Positions 1 through 8,529 of a DNA stretch of 64,000 bases are shown in pieces. Position numbers and translations under genes: made by a program. Origin of the DNA: Jannaschia sp. CCS1 (GTDB lineage: Bacteria; Pseudomonadota; Alphaproteobacteria; Rhodobacterales; Rhodobacteraceae). Below the pieces are notes generated by a model. That model was given only the letters and a program-made list of their open reading frames with translations. It was not told where the DNA came from and did not search any database. The stretch lies in the NCBI RefSeq assembly GCF_000013565.1, contig NC_007802.1, positions 2,108,001 to 2,172,000 on the forward strand, read 5' to 3'. The first letter of the stretch is position 1, and each line of letters opens with the position of its first letter.

Positions 1-634
1 GGGTCTCATTGCTCATGGACGGGCCGAATTCAGCCAGGGTAGGCTCTGGCACGAAATTGGTCCCCGCAATCGCCAGAAAATGGACGGAGCAGACCGCTAT
101 CGCAAAACAGATCGTCCCCAGAACGATGTTGCGGTTGGTCCGCTGTCCATAGGCGATCCAGAACGCAAGGACGCACAGGCCGATGGCCACGATGGACGAA
201 AACACAACGCCGCCGGTCGAGTAGACGGCCCTGCACAGCTCCAGCCCCGCCATGCCAATATAATGCATGACCAGAATGCCGACGCCCACGATAGCTCCCG
301 CCAGCGAAATGATGAGCGGCGTCCGCTCCGCAAAATGCAACAGGATCAGGGCCGCGCCAACCAGCAGGATCGCGGATAGGGCCGATACCAGCGTGATCGC
401 CGCGTCATAGTAGAACAGGATTGGCAGCTTCAGCCCCAGCATGGCAACGAAATGCATGGCCCAGATGCCACCGCCGAGGGCCACCGCCGCCAGCGCTATG
501 GAGGCTTTCTTCTGGAACATCGGCTTTTCAGACAGATCGCGGGTCAGCGACAGACCTGTGAACCCTGCGACCAGCGCCACGATGCAGGACATTAGGATCA
601 GGACGCCGCTGTGGTTGACGCTTAGGAACTCCAT
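1..634 (-). CDS. MHYT-domain membrane sensor protein (C-terminus outside window)
   Basis: The reverse strand reads open from an ATG at 634 to the left edge, giving 211 residues with no stop. It is a chain of hydrophobic segments carrying the repeated MHYT signature: WAMHFVAM near residue 58, VMHYIGM near residue 124 and a VHFLAI variant near residue 187. In the family these Met/His motifs are proposed to bind copper for sensing oxygen, CO or NO, and the domain is usually followed by a cytoplasmic output domain such as GGDEF, EAL or a kinase. Any such domain would lie left of base 1 and cannot be seen. The start is supported by the hydrophobic N-terminus beginning at once. Whether it has any link to the neighbouring ars genes is unknown. 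Confidence 0.85.
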   Translation of the reverse strand, partial: MEFLSVNHSGVLILMSCIVALVAGFTGLSLTRDLSEKPMFQKKASIALAAVALGGGIWAMHFVAMLGLKLPILFYYDAAITLVSALSAILLVGAALILLHFAERTPLIISLAGAIVGVGILVMHYIGMAGLELCRAVYSTGGVVFSSIVAIGLCVLAFWIAYGQRTNRNIVLGTICFAIAVCSVHFLAIAGTNFVPEPTLAEFGPSMSNET

Positions 635-809
635 ATCCCTGAGGATGACCAAAATAGCAGCGCTTTGCAAATGATGCGGTGGGCGGTGCGCCTTCATTTT
701 GCCGTGAGATGTGATGATGCCGTACAAAGGCTCATCGCTGACCGGAGGTTGTGTCCAAACGTGTCCCGAAAACCTGCTGTGAGCGTGTGCGGCCGAGGCC
801 TGCGCGCTG

Positions 810-1142
810 TCAGGCCTCCCTATCCAGCAAGGTCAGGATATCGCGGCAGTTTTGGACCCGGCCTCCGCAGCAATCCGACAGCAGAAAGGCAACCAGCGTG
901 TTGATCGCGGACAAATTGGCCGCGTAGCGGATCTCCCGCTGATGTCTGCTGCTGGTCAACAATCCCGCACGCTTCAGGATCGCGAGATGTCCCGAGAGGG
1001 TTGAGGGTTTGGCATCGAGGCGTTCTGCCACCTGTAGGGCTGGCACCCCCTCCGGCGCCTCGCGCACCAGCAGTTGGAACACCGCCAACCGGGTCGGATG
1101 CGCAAGGGCTGCGAAGGCGTCGATGGCGGTATCCTGGTTCAT
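810..1142 (-). CDS. arsR: ArsR/SmtB-family arsenite-responsive repressor
   Basis: This 110-residue winged-helix protein opens with a typical ArsR N-terminus (AFAALAHPTRLAVFQLL) and has a recognition helix region around residues 41-62 (STLSGHLAILKRAGLL). The C-terminus holds a CC pair at 91-92 and a third cysteine at 99. The same arrangement, with the As(III) site at the C-terminus, is known from the Acidithiobacillus-type ArsR, so it should release DNA on binding arsenite. The reading frame extends upstream to 1286, but that would run through the operator. The ATG at 1142 matches the family start. It is divergent from the rest of the cluster and probably represses both directions. Confidence 0.9.
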   Translation of the reverse strand: MNQDTAIDAFAALAHPTRLAVFQLLVREAPEGVPALQVAERLDAKPSTLSGHLAILKRAGLLTSSRHQREIRYAANLSAINTLVAFLLSDCCGGRVQNCRDILTLLDREA

Positions 1143-1164
1143 ATTTCGATAATGCCCGAAATAT
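1141..1164. promoter_or_regulatory. Candidate ArsR operator (inverted repeat)
   Basis: Perfect 8-bp arms ATATTTCG (1141-1148) and CGAAATAT (1157-1164) are separated by 8 bp. The element touches the arsR start codon and lies about 73 bp upstream of the divergent deacylase gene. Position and symmetry fit autoregulation by ArsR. Binding itself is inferred. Confidence 0.6.
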
Positions 1165-1236
1165 CGACGCTTGACCAGAGGTCGTGGATGCCGTAACCAA
1201 ACGTCAATTCGGCAATAGTCGAAATGAAGGGAGCCC

Positions 1237-2238
1237 ATGTCCGGCACGCTGATCACATCTGACGTCGATGTCGACGCGCACGGCAAACAGCAGGCCTACC
1301 TGCGGGTACCGCATTCGGTCCATCGCTCGGCCTATGGCTGGATCCCGGTTCCGATTGCGGTGATCCGAAACGGCGACGGCCCGACGCTGGTGATCTCGGC
1401 CGGGGTGCATGGCGATGAGTATGAGGGTCAGATCGCGGTGGCGACCCTGATCCGCACCCTTGATGCCACCGATATTCGTGGGCGGCTGATCCTGTTGCCG
1501 ATGGTGAACGTCCCGGCGGCAGAGGCGGGTTGCCGGACGTCTCCCATCGACGCCGGTAACCTCAACCGGCTTTATCCGGGTGATCCAAAGGGCATGCCGT
1601 CCCAGATGATCGCGCATTTCCATGAAGAGGTGATCCTGCCGCTGGCCGATTATGCCGTTGATCTGCATTCGGGCGGGTCGTCCCTGATCTATCCGGCGAC
1701 GGTGATGCGCGGGCCGTCCCATTCGCCGCAGGAAGAGGATGGCCTTGCCACGTTGGTCGACGCGTTCGATCTTCCCTATACATGGGTCTTCCAGGGCGGC
1801 GGCGGGCGCGACAGCACGGCGCGAACAGCCATGGGGGCGGCCAATCGAAAAGGTGTGATCAATGTGATGGCCGAATTGGGCGGGGCAGGGTGCGTGACGC
1901 CCGATGTCCTGCATCGCACAGAGCGCGGGCTGCGACGGATCCTGCACGCGGTGGGCATGCTGCCGGGCTATGTCCCGGATGGCGCCCAGGGAACACGGGC
2001 TGTGAGCGTCCAAGGGTCTGTCTATGCCTTCGAGACGGGCGTGTTTGAGCCGCTCAAGTCCATTGGTGGCGATGTCGTTAAAGGGGAGGCCGTGGCGCAT
2101 ATCCATCACCCCGAAACCCCCGGGAAAGCCCCAGACGTCGTCCTGTCACCTCATGCCGGGATGGTGCTGGCCATGCGGGCTATGGCGCAGGTCCGGCGCG
2201 GGGACGCGCTTTATCAGATCGCTGCGGATGCAGGTTGA
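1237..2238 (+). CDS. Succinylglutamate desuccinylase/aspartoacylase-family zinc deacylase, DoeB/EutE-like
   Basis: This 333-residue protein belongs to the AstE/AspA branch of the M14 zinc-hydrolase fold. Candidate zinc ligands are H58 and E61 in AGVHGDEYEG and H144 in DLHSGG, and the TSPIDAGNLNR segment (101-111) is also typical. The closest family I can name is the N-alpha-acetyl-diaminobutyrate deacetylase of ectoine degradation (DoeB/EutE), which shares the HSVHRSAYGWIPVPI stretch (26-40). No other ectoine genes are visible here. It lies directly after the ArsR operator and before aqpS, so it is probably the first gene of the ars transcript. Its substrate, and any role with arsenic, are unknown. 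Confidence 0.8.
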   Translation: MSGTLITSDVDVDAHGKQQAYLRVPHSVHRSAYGWIPVPIAVIRNGDGPTLVISAGVHGDEYEGQIAVATLIRTLDATDIRGRLILLPMVNVPAAEAGCRTSPIDAGNLNRLYPGDPKGMPSQMIAHFHEEVILPLADYAVDLHSGGSSLIYPATVMRGPSHSPQEEDGLATLVDAFDLPYTWVFQGGGGRDSTARTAMGAANRKGVINVMAELGGAGCVTPDVLHRTERGLRRILHAVGMLPGYVPDGAQGTRAVSVQGSVYAFETGVFEPLKSIGGDVVKGEAVAHIHHPETPGKAPDVVLSPHAGMVLAMRAMAQVRRGDALYQIAADAG

Positions 2239-2239
2239 T

Positions 2240-2410
2240 ATGAACTTGCAGCGGGTCATTCGGGACGGCGCGTCTGTGGCTGGCCGGGTCGGTCTCGCTA
2301 ATGGGCTGGCCGCACTCCGGCGGGCCATGACTTTGCGCGGACACGCCCCCGATACATGCCGCACGACCGGACTGGCCCGGCTTTCGATGCTTACGGAGGA
2401 TCACCGATGA
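2240..2410 (+). CDS. Possible small ORF bridging the deacylase and aqpS
   Basis: A 56-codon frame starts 1 nt after the deacylase stop and ends in a 4-nt ATGA overlap with the aqpS start at 2407. That architecture suggests translational coupling. The predicted peptide is basic with no recognisable domain or signal. Its composition resembles read-through sequence, so it may simply be spacer. No function is proposed. Confidence 0.25.
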   Translation: MNLQRVIRDGASVAGRVGLANGLAALRRAMTLRGHAPDTCRTTGLARLSMLTEDHR

Positions 2411-3078
2411 CGCTCGATCGCCGCCTGATGGCTGAATGGCTTGGCACCTTTTCGCTTCTGGCCACGGTCATCGGCTCAGGCATCATGGCAGACCGGCTGG
2501 CCGACGGGAACGTGGCCATCGCCCTTTTGGGCAACACGATCCCGACCGGCGCGATCCTTGTTGTGTTGATCACCGTCTTCGGCCCGATCTCCGGCGCGCA
2601 TTTCAACCCGGCCGTAACGCTGTCCTTCGCGCTGCGACGCGAGATCACGCCGGGGGATGCCGGGCTTTATGTCGCCGTGCAGGTCTTTGGCGGCATCGTG
2701 GGTGTTTTGGCGGCCCATGTGATGTTTGAACACCCATTGCTCGACCCCTCGACCACCGCCCGCACGGGGCTAGGCCAATGGGCTGCAGAATTCGTGGCAA
2801 CCTTCGGCCTTGTTGGCACCATCCTCGCTTGCCTGAAGGCGCGACCACAGGCGGTGCCGATGGCGGTCGGGCTCTATATTACGGCGGCCTATTGGTTCAC
2901 ATCGTCGACTTCCTTCGCGAACCCCGCCGTCACCATCGCGCGCGGGTTCTCGGACACATTTGCCGGGATCGCGCCCGCAGATGTCGCGGCGTTTATTGCC
3001 GTGCAACTGGTCGCGGCTGTCCTCGCGACCTGGTTTTTCGGCTGGTTGCTAAATGAAACAGAGGAGGACGTCGCATGA
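2407..3078 (+). CDS. aqpS: Aquaglyceroporin AqpS (arsenite channel)
   Basis: This 223-residue membrane protein of the MIP family has both half-helix motifs: NPA at 67-69 (GAHFNPAV) and NPA at 172-174 (FANPAVTIAR). R179 is the selectivity-filter arginine. In rhizobia and relatives AqpS replaces the ArsB/Acr3 pump: arsenate taken up through phosphate transporters is reduced by ArsC and the arsenite leaves by diffusion through the channel. No arsB or acr3 is seen in this window. I chose the ATG at 2407 because GGAGGA at 2395-2400 is correctly spaced. The frame itself extends upstream to 2356. The stop overlaps the arsC start (ATGA). Confidence 0.9.
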   Translation: MTLDRRLMAEWLGTFSLLATVIGSGIMADRLADGNVAIALLGNTIPTGAILVVLITVFGPISGAHFNPAVTLSFALRREITPGDAGLYVAVQVFGGIVGVLAAHVMFEHPLLDPSTTARTGLGQWAAEFVATFGLVGTILACLKARPQAVPMAVGLYITAAYWFTSSTSFANPAVTIARGFSDTFAGIAPADVAAFIAVQLVAAVLATWFFGWLLNETEEDVA

Positions 3079-3497
3079 GTATCGTCATTCATCACAATCC
3101 TGGCTGCGGGACGTCGCGCAACGCGCTCAGTATCCTCCGCGCATCGGGGGTCGAGCCTGTTGTTGTGGAGTATCTGGAGACGGGCTGGACAAAGTCGCAA
3201 TTGCAGGGCCTGTTCGCCGCCGCAGGGCTGACGGCGCGCGAGGCATTGCGTGTATCGAACTCTCCTGCGGCGGAATTGGGGATGTTGGAGGAGGGCGTGA
3301 CAGAGGATGCGCTGCTCACGGCGATGATCGCCCATCCGGTGTTGGTCAATCGACCCATCATCTGCACCGCGAAGGGCGTGCGGCTCTGCCGTCCGTCCGC
3401 GCGCGTCCTTGACCTGTTGGACGAGGTGCCGACCGGCGCGGTTTACGCGGACGACGGCGAAATGATACTGAATGAGAAGGGGGCGCCGGTTGTCTGA
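3075..3497 (+). CDS. arsC: Arsenate reductase, glutaredoxin type
   Basis: The 140-residue protein carries the ArsC N-terminal loop [11 protein letters not shown] with catalytic Cys11. It also has the downstream [17 protein letters not shown] segment (residues 95-111) that supplies the arginines used for arsenate binding. The glutathione/glutaredoxin-coupled enzyme reduces As(V) to As(III) in the cytoplasm. The start overlaps the aqpS stop by 4 nt, so the two products are probably made in step. That is logical if the arsenite formed must leave through the channel. Confidence 0.92.
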   Translation: MSIVIHHNPGCGTSRNALSILRASGVEPVVVEYLETGWTKSQLQGLFAAAGLTAREALRVSNSPAAELGMLEEGVTEDALLTAMIAHPVLVNRPIICTAKGVRLCRPSARVLDLLDEVPTGAVYADDGEMILNEKGAPVV

Positions 3498-4209
3498 TCT
3501 GCCGCAACTTGACGTCGAACATCTGCATCGAATTGATCTGGAACGGCTTTTGCCAAGCGAGCCGAAAGGGCCGGCCCGGCATGCGCCGCGCATCCTGCTG
3601 CTTTATGGGTCGCTGCGGGACCGCTCGTTCAGCCGGTTGATGACGGAGGAGGCGGCCCGGGTGTTGCACGTGTTGGGGGCCGAGACCCGAACCTTCGACC
3701 CTTCTGGCCTGCCGCTGCCCGATGCCGCGAGCGCGGATCATCCCAAGGTGCAGGACCTGCGCGACCTCGTCACCTGGAGCGAGGGCATGGTCTGGTGCTC
3801 GCCCGAGCGGCATGGCGCAATGACCGGCATCATGAAGGCGCAGATTGACTGGATCCCGCTGTCCATCGGCGCGGTCCGACCCACCCAGGGCAAAACGCTT
3901 GCGGTTATGCAGGTCAACGGAGGGTCCCAAAGCTTCAACGCTGTCAATCAGTTACGCATCCTGGGGCGCTGGATGCGCTGCCTGACGATCCCGAACCAAT
4001 CCTCGGTCCCGAAGGCGTTCCAGCAGTTTGGGGATGACGACCGCATGAAGCCGTCCGCGTACTACGACCGGATGGTCGACGTGATGGAGGAGCTGGTGAA
4101 ACTCACGCAGCTGACCCGCGATGTGTCCCCCTACCTCGTCGACCGCTACAGTGAGCGCAAAGAGACCGGAGAAGCCCTGATCGCACGCGTCAACCGGACG
4201 GCGACGTAA
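3490..4209 (+). CDS. arsH: ArsH-family NADPH:FMN oxidoreductase
   Basis: The protein contains [18 protein letters not shown], the FMN phosphate-binding loop of ArsH, then [23 protein letters not shown] and the [10 protein letters not shown] region. ArsH oxidises trivalent organoarsenicals and protects against oxidative stress. The start is uncertain. An ATG at 3472 is in frame, but the TTG at 3490 (product begins MSDLPQLD) has a GAAGGGGG ribosome site 6-8 nt upstream and matches the usual ArsH N-terminus, giving 239 residues. Either start overlaps the arsC end. It is the last gene of the ars cluster. Confidence 0.88.
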   Translation: MSDLPQLDVEHLHRIDLERLLPSEPKGPARHAPRILLLYGSLRDRSFSRLMTEEAARVLHVLGAETRTFDPSGLPLPDAASADHPKVQDLRDLVTWSEGMVWCSPERHGAMTGIMKAQIDWIPLSIGAVRPTQGKTLAVMQVNGGSQSFNAVNQLRILGRWMRCLTIPNQSSVPKAFQQFGDDDRMKPSAYYDRMVDVMEELVKLTQLTRDVSPYLVDRYSERKETGEALIARVNRTAT

Positions 4210-4735
4210 CGCGGCCCGCAGTGCCTCCGCGGTCGCGCCTTCCACAGGCTGCAATGCGTTGGGTGATTGCGGCCACGGGCTGCAACATGGGTTCGGCTGT
4301 GACGTTGTGTGTTTTGCAAGACCTGGCGGGCCGTTGGATTGATCTGGTTTGGCATGGCCGCGCGCGGACGTCCGGGATCTGGTCTGCCGTTTCGAAGGGC
4401 CAAGGGGATGGACCAGCGGGCCTAATCGGCAACCGATGTTGGCAACATCCTGTTCCCTTGAACCGGGCGAGGGTCATTCGGGTGATCGGACCCTCCACCG
4501 CCATTGCAACGCTAGATGCCATGGTCCGGCTCGTCGCGAGCGATGAGGCGCCTAGGTGCGACATGGATCGTGCCATGCAGGTCCCGCCGTGACGCGCCCA
4601 TGTGGATGTCGTCATGGCGGCGGCGGATCCCATTCGCGCGGGGGCGAGCAGTCAAGCTCAGCAAAGATGTGCCATCTGTTTCCATCCCGATGCCGTTTCC
4701 GAATTCTTGCTATTGCCTGCCCATTCACCGCTGAC
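4210..4735. other. Non-coding stretch between ars cluster and fucose island
   Basis: About 525 bp with several short open frames on both strands (longest about 147 codons), none with a recognisable domain, a good ribosome site or consistent codon use. No terminator with a U-tract and no repeat was found. It may be decayed coding sequence at the junction of two gene blocks. Confidence 0.5.
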
Positions 4736-4753
4736 TAACATGCTAGCATGAAA
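4736..4753. promoter_or_regulatory. GntR-type box 1, upstream of fuconate dehydratase
   Basis: The sequence TAACATGCTAGCATGAAA is a near-palindrome centred on CTAG. It is shared, with few changes, with sites at 7783, 12203 and 20406. It ends 36 bp before the dehydratase start and covers an in-frame ATG at 4748, which argues against that upstream start. Confidence 0.6.
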
Positions 4754-4789
4754 GTCGGTCAGAGGCCGATGTTACAATCAGAGGGTCCC

Positions 4790-6085
4790 ATGTCAGCGCG
4801 CATCACCCATGTCACAACCCATGATGTCCGTTTTCCGACGAGCCGTACTCTGGATGGCTCTGACGCGATGAACGAGGCGCCTGACTACTCTGCTGCTTAT
4901 GTCGTGTTGCACGTCGATCATGGTCCCGACGGCCATGGCATGACCTTCACCATCGGGCGCGGGAATGAGATCTGTTGTTCCGCAATCGAAGCGCTTGGGA
5001 CGCTTCTTGTGGGCCGCGAGGTTGAGGGGCTGTTCGCGGATATGGGCGCGGTCTGGAAACTGGTAACAGGTGACAGTCAGCTGCGCTGGACCGGCCCGGA
5101 AAAGGGCGTGATCCACCTTGCCGGGGCTGCCGTGATGAACGCGGTCTGGGACATGTATGCCAAACATGCGGGCCAACCGGTCTGGCGTTTGTTGGCGACG
5201 ATGTCGCCCGCCGATATGGTGGCGCTGGTGGATTGGCGCTATCTGGCTGACGCGCTGCCCCCTGAAGAGGCGCTGGAGCGCTTGCAGGACAAGGCCCCGG
5301 GACGGGCTGCGCGGATGGCGGAGATGGAGGCCAATGGCTATCCCGCCTATACGACCTCCGCCGGGTGGCTCGGCTATTCAGACGAAAAGATCAAGACGCT
5401 GATGCGCGCGGCGCTGGCGGACGGCTGGACCCATTTCAAGATGAAGGTCGGCGCGAATATCGAGGATGACATCCGCCGCGCGGCGATCATCCGCGAAGAG
5501 ATCGGGCCGGAGCGGTTCTTGATGATGGATGCAAATCAGGTCTGGGGCGTGGAAGAGACCATTTCCAACATGTCCCGGCTGGCCACATTCGACCCGTGGT
5601 GGATCGAAGAGCCGACCAGCCCCGACGATATCCTTGGCCATGCCCGCATCGCACGCGAGGTTGCGCCGATCAAGGTCGCAACCGGCGAGCATTGCCACAA
5701 CGCCGTCATGTTCAAGCAGTTGTTGCAGGCCGATGCGATCAGCTTCTGTCAGGTCGACAGCTGCCGTCTGGCTGGTCCGAATGAGATTCTGGCTGTCATG
5801 CTGATGGCCGATAAATTCGGCGTTCCCGTCTGCCCCCACGCGGGTGGTGTCGGCTTGTGCGAGTTGATCCAGCACATGAGTTTTGTGGACTACATCGCGG
5901 TGTCCGCGAACCTTGATAATCGCGTGCTGGAATATGTGGACCATTTGCATGAGCATTTCGTCGACCCGGTTCGCACCAAGAACGGTCGGTATCTGCCACC
6001 CGCAATGCCCGGCTTCTCGGTGGAGATGAAACCCCACAGCATCGCGCGCCACACGTTCCCCGGCGGCGCGGTGTGGCAAGCCTAG
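4790..6085 (+). CDS. fucD: L-fuconate dehydratase (enolase superfamily)
   Basis: This 431-residue member of the mandelate-racemase group matches the Xanthomonas L-fuconate dehydratase I recall, starting with the HDVRFPTSRTLDGSDAMN segment. Catalytic features are visible: the KxK motif at K217/K219, metal ligand D247 in MMDANQ, E in WIEEPTSPDD, E in ATGEHCHN and the catalytic His in CPHAGGVGLCE. It removes water from L-fuconate to give 2-keto-3-deoxy-L-fuconate. The frame begins at 4748, but that ATG lies inside the operator palindrome. The ATG at 4790 has an AGAGGG site upstream. It is transcribed alone, convergent with the hydrolase gene. Confidence 0.9.
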   Translation: MSARITHVTTHDVRFPTSRTLDGSDAMNEAPDYSAAYVVLHVDHGPDGHGMTFTIGRGNEICCSAIEALGTLLVGREVEGLFADMGAVWKLVTGDSQLRWTGPEKGVIHLAGAAVMNAVWDMYAKHAGQPVWRLLATMSPADMVALVDWRYLADALPPEEALERLQDKAPGRAARMAEMEANGYPAYTTSAGWLGYSDEKIKTLMRAALADGWTHFKMKVGANIEDDIRRAAIIREEIGPERFLMMDANQVWGVEETISNMSRLATFDPWWIEEPTSPDDILGHARIAREVAPIKVATGEHCHNAVMFKQLLQADAISFCQVDSCRLAGPNEILAVMLMADKFGVPVCPHAGGVGLCELIQHMSFVDYIAVSANLDNRVLEYVDHLHEHFVDPVRTKNGRYLPPAMPGFSVEMKPHSIARHTFPGGAVWQA

Positions 6086-6133
6086 GCGGATGATCTCCGA
6101 GGCGCACCGCCATCTCTGCACTCGATATCTGGC

Positions 6134-6982
6134 CTAGGCGTCCCAGGCGATAGTTTGTTGCCGCTGCGTCCCGAGGCCCGCGATGCCCAGTTCCATCACC
6201 TGGCCTTCGCGCAGATAGACCTGCGGCTTCTGACCCATACCCACGCCCGGCGGGGTCCCGGTGGAGATGATGTCGCCGGGCTGAAGGCTCATGAACTGGC
6301 TGATGTAATGCACCAGATGCTGCACGCCGTAGACCATCGTCTGGGTGGAGCCGTCCTGATAGCGGTGCCCGTCCACCTCTAGCCACATGGCCAGATCCTG
6401 GGGATCTTCCACCTCGTCTTTCGTGACCAGCCAGGGGCCCGTCGGGCCGAACGTATCGGCGGATTTTCCTTTGACCCATTGACCGGAGCGTTCAATCTGA
6501 AACGCGCGCTCGGACAAGTCGTTGATGATGCAATAGCCCGCCACATGGTCCATGGCGTGGGCTTCATCGACGTATCGCGCTTCACGGCCGATCACGACGC
6601 CAAGCTCCACCTCCCAATCGGTTTTTGCGGACCCTCGCGGGATGCGAACATCATCGTTGGGGCCGCAAATGGCCGATGTGGCCTTGAAAAACAGCACCGG
6701 CTCGGGTGGCACGTCCATGCCCGATTCCGCGGCGTGATCGGCGTAGTTCAGGCCGACGCAGATCATCTTGCCCACATCGCCCACACATGCGCCGAGACGG
6801 GGCGATCCTTCGATACGCGGAAGGGATGTCGGGTCCAACGCTGCCAGCCGCGCCAACCCCTCCGGTGTCAGGATATCGCCCGCAATGTCCGCAACCTCGC
6901 CAGACAGATCCCGCAGGTCGCCATCTGCGTCCAGCATTCCGGGTTTCTCGGACCCGACAGGGCCATAGCGCAAAAGTTTCAT
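6134..6982 (-). CDS. 2,4-diketo-3-deoxy-L-fuconate hydrolase (FAH superfamily)
   Basis: This 282-residue fumarylacetoacetate-hydrolase-fold protein has the core MICVGLNYADHAAESGM, the metal-binding glutamates in TDWEVELGVVIG and the aspartate in CIINDLSERAFQ. The C-terminus carries the DIISTGTPPGVGMG motif. FAH proteins in this neighbourhood split the 2,4-diketo acid into pyruvate and L-lactate, the last step of non-phosphorylating L-fucose or L-rhamnose breakdown. The assignment rests on the neighbouring dehydratase and SDR. By sequence alone it could be called a generic acylpyruvase. It lies 13 bp downstream of the SDR gene in one operon. Confidence 0.82.
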   Translation of the reverse strand: MKLLRYGPVGSEKPGMLDADGDLRDLSGEVADIAGDILTPEGLARLAALDPTSLPRIEGSPRLGACVGDVGKMICVGLNYADHAAESGMDVPPEPVLFFKATSAICGPNDDVRIPRGSAKTDWEVELGVVIGREARYVDEAHAMDHVAGYCIINDLSERAFQIERSGQWVKGKSADTFGPTGPWLVTKDEVEDPQDLAMWLEVDGHRYQDGSTQTMVYGVQHLVHYISQFMSLQPGDIISTGTPPGVGMGQKPQVYLREGQVMELGIAGLGTQRQQTIAWDA

Positions 6983-6995
6983 TTTGGCTCACTCC

Positions 6996-7730
6996 TCAAA
7001 CGTTCGACCATCCGCCATCGACCACCATGGCCTGACCGGTCACAAAGGCGCTGTCATCGCTGGCCAGATAGACAGCCAGTTTGGCGACTTCCTCTGCGCC
7101 CGCAATCCGACCCATGGGTTGACGGGCGACAAAGGCGGCGCGGGCGGTGCCGTAATCCCCCTGTGCGCGCATCCGACCCTGCAGGCTGGGGCTGTCGACG
7201 GTCCCGGGGCAGATCGCGTTGCAGCGGATGCCCTGTGTCACGAAATCCGCCGCAATGCCTTTGGTCATGCCAATCACCGCGGCCTTGGTCCCGCCATAGA
7301 CGAACCGATTGGGCGCGGCGATGATCGACGACACGACCGAGGCCATGTTGACGATACTGGCGCCGCCATTGTCGATCATCCCTGGCAGGAACGCGCGTGT
7401 CATGCGGAACATCGCCCGGACGTTCAGATTGAAGCTGAAATCAAAGGCGTCGTCGTCACAGTCCAGAATGGTGCCGTGATGCACAAAGCCCGCGCAGTTG
7501 AACAGGATATCCGGCGCGCCGATCTGTGCGGTGAAGTCCGCGATGGCATCGCCATCGGTCACGTCCAACGGCTGCACGCTGCATCCTGCATCCTTCACCG
7601 GGCCAAGCGCGTCGGGGTTGATGTCGGTGGCTATGACCTCCGCCCCCTCAGCGGCAAAAGCGATGGCCGTGGCCTGCCCGATACCGGCCCCCGCGGCGGT
7701 CACAACGGCCCGTTTTCCCTGAAGTCGCAT
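6996..7730 (-). CDS. 2-keto-3-deoxy-L-fuconate dehydrogenase (short-chain dehydrogenase)
   Basis: A 244-residue classical SDR. It has the cofactor loop TAAGAGIG (11-18), D36 for NAD preference, NCAG at 78-81, catalytic S131, Y145 and K149 (YGGTK), and VDGGW at the end. In the Xanthomonas-type fucose pathway this enzyme oxidises the C4 hydroxyl of 2-keto-3-deoxy-L-fuconate. The open frame begins at 7778, but the ATG at 7730 follows a GGGAGAGG ribosome site and starts right at the family N-terminus (MRLQGKRAVVT). It is the first gene of a two-gene minus-strand operon whose promoter region holds box 2. Confidence 0.85.
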   Translation of the reverse strand: MRLQGKRAVVTAAGAGIGQATAIAFAAEGAEVIATDINPDALGPVKDAGCSVQPLDVTDGDAIADFTAQIGAPDILFNCAGFVHHGTILDCDDDAFDFSFNLNVRAMFRMTRAFLPGMIDNGGASIVNMASVVSSIIAAPNRFVYGGTKAAVIGMTKGIAADFVTQGIRCNAICPGTVDSPSLQGRMRAQGDYGTARAAFVARQPMGRIAGAEEVAKLAVYLASDDSAFVTGQAMVVDGGWSNV

Positions 7731-7782
7731 GCGCCTCTCCCTCTGGCCCCGCTTGGGCATTGCCCAAATGTCTGGCAATCGC

Positions 7783-7800
7783 TAACATTCTAGCATGTTA
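7783..7800. promoter_or_regulatory. GntR-type box 2, between SDR and gntR
   Basis: TAACATTCTAGCATGTTA is the most symmetrical copy: 9-bp arms with a single mismatch pair. It sits 53 bp upstream of the SDR gene and covers the first annotated ATG (7795) of the regulator. It is therefore placed to control both genes, including autoregulation. Confidence 0.65.
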
Positions 7801-8529
7801 TCGACGGGCCACCCCAAGGATCAAGGTGAAATCGCGAAGCCTGTTCGGCTATCGTCCCTGTCATCTTACGAAGGGACTTTGTCGGGCCGCGTGTACCACA
7901 GCCTGAAGGACGCGATCCTGTCACTGGCCTATCAGCCAGGCCAGATTTTGCGCAAGGGCGATATCTGCGACCAGCTTGGCATATCCCGCAGCCCGGTATC
8001 GGAGGCGGTCACGCGGCTGGCAACCGAGGGCTTGGTGGATGTGGTGCCCCAGGCCGGGACCTTTGTCGCGCGCTTTTCGATGGATGAGATCCGCGAAGGC
8101 GCGTTCCTGCGAGAGGCGCTGGAACTTGCGGCGATCGAGCGGGTCGCCGGCACGATCACGGATGAGCAAATCATCTTGCTCAAGCGAAATCTGCGGGTTC
8201 AGGAGGCGTTGGTTGAAGACGGTGATTTTCAGGGCTTCTACAAGATGGATGCCGACATGCACGAGATGATCCTGGGGTTCACGGGCTATCGACGGCTGGC
8301 CCAGATGGCCGAAACAAGCTGGCTTCAGGTCAACCGCGCGCGGCAGTTGATCCTGCCCAATCCAGGCCGGGTGGCAGACACGCTGGAGGAGCACCGGTCG
8401 ATCATTGCCGCACTTGCGGCGCGTGACAGCGGTGCTGCCCGTCTCGCAACACAAAATCATCTGCGGCAATTGTTGCGTTATCTGGAGCCTCTGGAGCGCG
8501 ACCACCCTGAAATGTTCGCGCCGCGATGA
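7795..8529 (+). CDS. GntR/FadR-subfamily transcriptional regulator (FCD domain)
   Basis: The 244-residue protein has an N-terminal winged helix: SGRVYHSLKDAILSLAYQPG, then ISRSPVSEAVTRLATEGLV near residues 63-81. An all-helical FCD ligand domain follows (FLREALELAAIERV, DADMHEMILGFTG, EEHRSIIAALAARD). FCD regulators bind small carboxylates or sugar acids in a metal site, so a pathway acid such as fuconate or its keto product is a likely inducer. The start is doubtful: the ATG at 7795 lies inside the palindrome, so translation may begin downstream (an in-frame TTG near residue 29) or from a leaderless message. It is followed with ATGA overlap by the isomerase gene. Confidence 0.85.
   Translation: MLSTGHPKDQGEIAKPVRLSSLSSYEGTLSGRVYHSLKDAILSLAYQPGQILRKGDICDQLGISRSPVSEAVTRLATEGLVDVVPQAGTFVARFSMDEIREGAFLREALELAAIERVAGTITDEQIILLKRNLRVQEALVEDGDFQGFYKMDADMHEMILGFTGYRRLAQMAETSWLQVNRARQLILPNPGRVADTLEEHRSIIAALAARDSGAARLATQNHLRQLLRYLEPLERDHPEMFAPR

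Noticed and set aside
4221-4592. 123-codon frame after arsH
   Set aside because: No ribosome site, no domain and several equally long frames overlap it on the other strand; treated as non-coding.
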